A stretch of DNA of 64,000 nucleotides. It comes from Martinezella tropici (GTDB lineage: Bacteria; Pseudomonadota; Alphaproteobacteria; Rhizobiales; Rhizobiaceae). Each line of letters begins with the position of its first letter. Within the stretch, counting starts at the first letter, position 1. The stretch covers positions 1 through 64,000 of the forward strand of contig NZ_QMKK01000054.1 in assembly GCF_003287875.1 (NCBI RefSeq), read 5' to 3'. The position numbers and the translations under genes were made by a program. The notes beneath the pieces were generated by a model. The model had not been told where the DNA came from, did not search any database, and saw nothing but the letters and a program-made list of their open reading frames with translations. Below, piece by piece: positions 62,302 through 64,000 of this stretch.

Positions 62302-63513
62302 TCATGTCGACTGCCGTGCCCGGCGGCTGCAACGCCCAGGCGACGATGGCCCCGTCGACATGGCTCCGACGCCGCCGGATACGTGCTGCGCGGCGGAGCT
62401 TGGCAGCTGCGCTATTGGCTGCATCTTTGCCATGGCGTTGTCGTCCGTATTCTTCGTGTTGTCCGACATGACGAGTTTTCCAGCCTCGTTGCGTCCCACT
62501 ACCAGGCTTGCCAGCACAACAGGAGCGGCTGGTCTTTCAGGCGCGGCCGTCGGGATGACGACGATACTGCTGGTTGGCCGCCATGCCGGCAGCGGAATGG
62601 CATAGGCGGCCAGATCGGCGAAGGGCTGCTCCTTGCTTTCCTCGGCCACGCGCTTGCCGAGCTGAGCCTCCAGCCCGTTCACGGCTCGATTCCTAGGCGT
62701 CGGCAGCATGCTGGTCATAAGGCTGCTGTCGGGCATGCCGCTGCGAGATGCAGCCGACAATCCGGCATCATCATCGTCCTCCACCGCGGTCGCGATCCTG
62801 CTGCTCACCTGGGATGGCCGCTTCCTGGATTGCGCGACCGCCACCTCATAGCCCGGCAGCGGTCTGCCGTCCGCCGGCACATGCAGCGTCTGCCCGTTCG
62901 GGAAAAGCCGTGCCAGTTCCTGGCGTGACATTCTCGGCCAGGCTCGTACCCTGCCGACATCCAGATGCACGAAGGGCGAGCCGGAGTTGGGATAGAAGCC
63001 GACGCCGCCGATCTGCATCTGCATGGCGATGGCGCGCAAGCTCGCAAGCTTGACGCCGGGAATATAGAAATCCATCGCCTTGCCGAGCGTGTGCTGGCTG
63101 TGCTTTGCGACGCCGGAGCTACGCGAGCGGTTGCGCAACATGCTGTTGGTGGAGGGAGAGCGGTAGGCCGAGACGACGTGTATGGATTCCCTGGCGCCGC
63201 TGCGTTGATAGACTTCCCAGACCAGATCAAGCAATTCCGGAGCGATCCGGGTCGGTTCGTTCTTTCGCCAGTCGCGCAAGAAGCGGTTGATCTGAGCAAG
63301 GCCCCTCGGATCATATTTACCACCGCGCTTGAAGACGATGGTCGCCCTTTCTCCGGTATGGGTGAAGAAGAGTTTGAGTGCCCGGTCTTCGGCCGCAGCC
63401 GAGCCGGCAAAGGCGCCAAGCATCAGCATCGCGATCAGCGCCAGCCGGCAAGCGACGAAGGAAGAGGCGATGGCGAAAGTTGTCGCCGGAATGGAAAAGA
63501 TCGCGTGATGCAC
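62302..63513 (-). CDS. Exported DUF882 (peptidase M15-like) protein
   Basis: A 403-residue secreted protein. A signal peptide (about 1-41, AGSAAAED) precedes the DUF882 domain (about 45-215) with SAYRSPSTNSMLR, the zinc-site stretch HSQHTLGKAMDFY and FVHLDVGRVRAWPR. This is the fold of D-Ala-D-Ala carboxypeptidases such as YcbK, so cell-wall hydrolysis is plausible. Residues 215-403 are a low-complexity Ser/Ala/Pro tail of unknown role, without recognised domain. Confidence 0.85.
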   Translation of the reverse strand: MHHAIFSIPATTFAIASSFVACRLALIAMLMLGAFAGSAAAEDRALKLFFTHTGERATIVFKRGGKYDPRGLAQINRFLRDWRKNEPTRIAPELLDLVWEVYQRSGARESIHVVSAYRSPSTNSMLRNRSRSSGVAKHSQHTLGKAMDFYIPGVKLASLRAIAMQMQIGGVGFYPNSGSPFVHLDVGRVRAWPRMSRQELARLFPNGQTLHVPADGRPLPGYEVAVAQSRKRPSQVSSRIATAVEDDDDAGLSAASRSGMPDSSLMTSMLPTPRNRAVNGLEAQLGKRVAEESKEQPFADLAAYAIPLPAWRPTSSIVVIPTAAPERPAAPVVLASLVVGRNEAGKLVMSDNTKNTDDNAMAKMQPIAQLPSSAAQHVSGGVGAMSTGPSSPGRCSRRARQST

Positions 63514-63847
63514 GGATACGACTTTCGCCTTGCTAACAGATACAGAACTCAGAGGCGCCGCGCCTGCGGCATCGCTATACCTCCAATTATGGTCAACAAA
63601 TCCCTAACGGACCGTTTATAGTCGCAACCGGCAAAATTTTGTGCTCTCCGGCATGTCGACAGGGGATGCTGGCCGGCTTTCGTCTCGATCGATCCCGCTT
63701 CGAGGGTCTCACGCTTTTCGTTGCAGTGGCGAGAAAAATCAACTATTGCATGTAGGCGTAGTCTTCTGAACGATCGAGATTAACCGGCTTTGCAAACGTT
63801 TTCGCGCGGGTTGCAAACTGCTTGCCAAGACAGCATCATCCGGCCCC
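63514..63847. other. Intergenic region without recognised feature
   Basis: About 330 bases between divergent genes. AT-rich patches near 63580-63640 and 63740 could be promoters, but I find no clear box pair, palindrome or small gene. Confidence 0.4.
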
Positions 63848-64000
63848 ATGAGTGGACAGAATCGATTTGCTCCCCCGTCCAGCGGGCAGCAAACTATTAG
63901 ACGCAGCGACCTGTTGCGGCAGCTCCGGCGCGCCGGGCTGCGTCGTTTGACGACCATCGTCGCGCCGGCCGGTTACGGCAAGACGTCGCTCGCCGTCCAA
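63848..64000 (+). CDS. Start of a MalT/LuxR-type regulator, cut by the window end
   Basis: Fifty-one codons are visible: MSGQNRFAPPSS then a Walker A segment TTIVAPAGYGKTSLAVQ. That pattern (APAGYGKT close to the N terminus after an Arg-rich helix) is typical of MalT-like STAND ATPase regulators with a C-terminal LuxR domain. The rest is outside the window, so the identity is provisional. Confidence 0.7.
   Translation, partial: MSGQNRFAPPSSGQQTIRRSDLLRQLRRAGLRRLTTIVAPAGYGKTSLAVQ

Noticed and set aside
1..64000. tRNA, rRNA, CRISPR arrays, prophage and integrase genes
   Set aside because: I saw no cloverleaf, repeat-spacer pattern, phage structural gene or integrase in the window; the only mobile element is the IS630 at the left end.

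Overview
The window is chromosome- or megaplasmid-like DNA from an alphaproteobacterium, most likely the Rhizobium/Agrobacterium group of the Rhizobiaceae. The evidence is GC-rich coding with long antisense shadow frames, dense operons with ATGA/GTGA overlaps, and rhizobial gene types (Rieske betaine/stachydrine-type demethylase with a DgcA/StcD-like partner, malonate decarboxylase with MadLM, FecR beside a CHASE2 cyclase, DUF882 protein). I see no rRNA, tRNA, CRISPR array, prophage or replication origin. One insertion sequence of the IS630 family sits at the left end. The assignment to a group is inference; the species cannot be told.

Layout. 1-1046: IS630 element inserted exactly in the stop codon of a TetR gene. 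1043-7841: methylamine/betaine demethylation locus (TetR, DgcA/StcD-like flavoprotein, GFA-type zinc protein, Rieske oxygenase and its reductase, LysR). 7947-16091: complete malonate use locus, with mdcA-C-D-E-G-B-H leftward, madL-madM rightward and a GntR regulator. 16180-21643: cold-shock protein, alpha/beta hydrolase, a FecR-domain periplasmic protein with a His/Asp-rich tail convergent with a CHASE2 adenylate cyclase, and a BON protein. 21867-26753: LacI regulator divergent from an amino-acid-type ABC importer (binding protein plus a fused permease-ATPase) and a DAO-family oxidoreductase, with two identical palindromic operators in the shared promoter. 26840-36426: mixed genes (ABC exporter, two-domain diguanylate cyclase, DUF305 protein, two epoxide-hydrolase-like proteins, a lone flagellar hook gene with its own terminator, an exported chorismate-lyase-like protein, a methyltransferase).

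36616-41471: tyrosine/homogentisate degradation (Lrp regulator divergent from hppD-hmgA-fah-maiA). 41673-45933: PhoA-type alkaline phosphatase followed by a small Tat-like exported protein, an ABC ATPase and an FtsX-type permease with a His-rich periplasmic loop; I infer a link to periplasmic metal handling. 46039-50078: an accessory-looking run of a nucleoid-associated NdpA-family protein, an unknown two-helix membrane protein translationally overlapping it, a decayed histidine-phosphatase remnant and a patatin-like phospholipase. 50494-51588: membrane diguanylate cyclase. 51655-54907: cobalamin riboswitch controlling a BtuFCD-type importer. 55112-56206: flavin-dependent monooxygenase. 56267-62153: a YhiI/RbbA/YhhJ-type drug-efflux operon (HlyD protein, double ATPase, two permeases) divergent from its TetR/CerR-like regulator. 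62302-63513: DUF882 exported peptidase-like protein. 63848-end: the first 51 codons of a MalT/LuxR-type regulator cut by the window edge.

The best candidates for something undescribed are the NdpA / membrane protein / patatin run, the phosphatase-linked His-rich ABC module, and the half-degenerate double ATPase of the efflux pump. The cleanest sequence-level discoveries are the paired operators at 1707-1780 and 23006-23038 and the stop-codon-preserving IS insertion.
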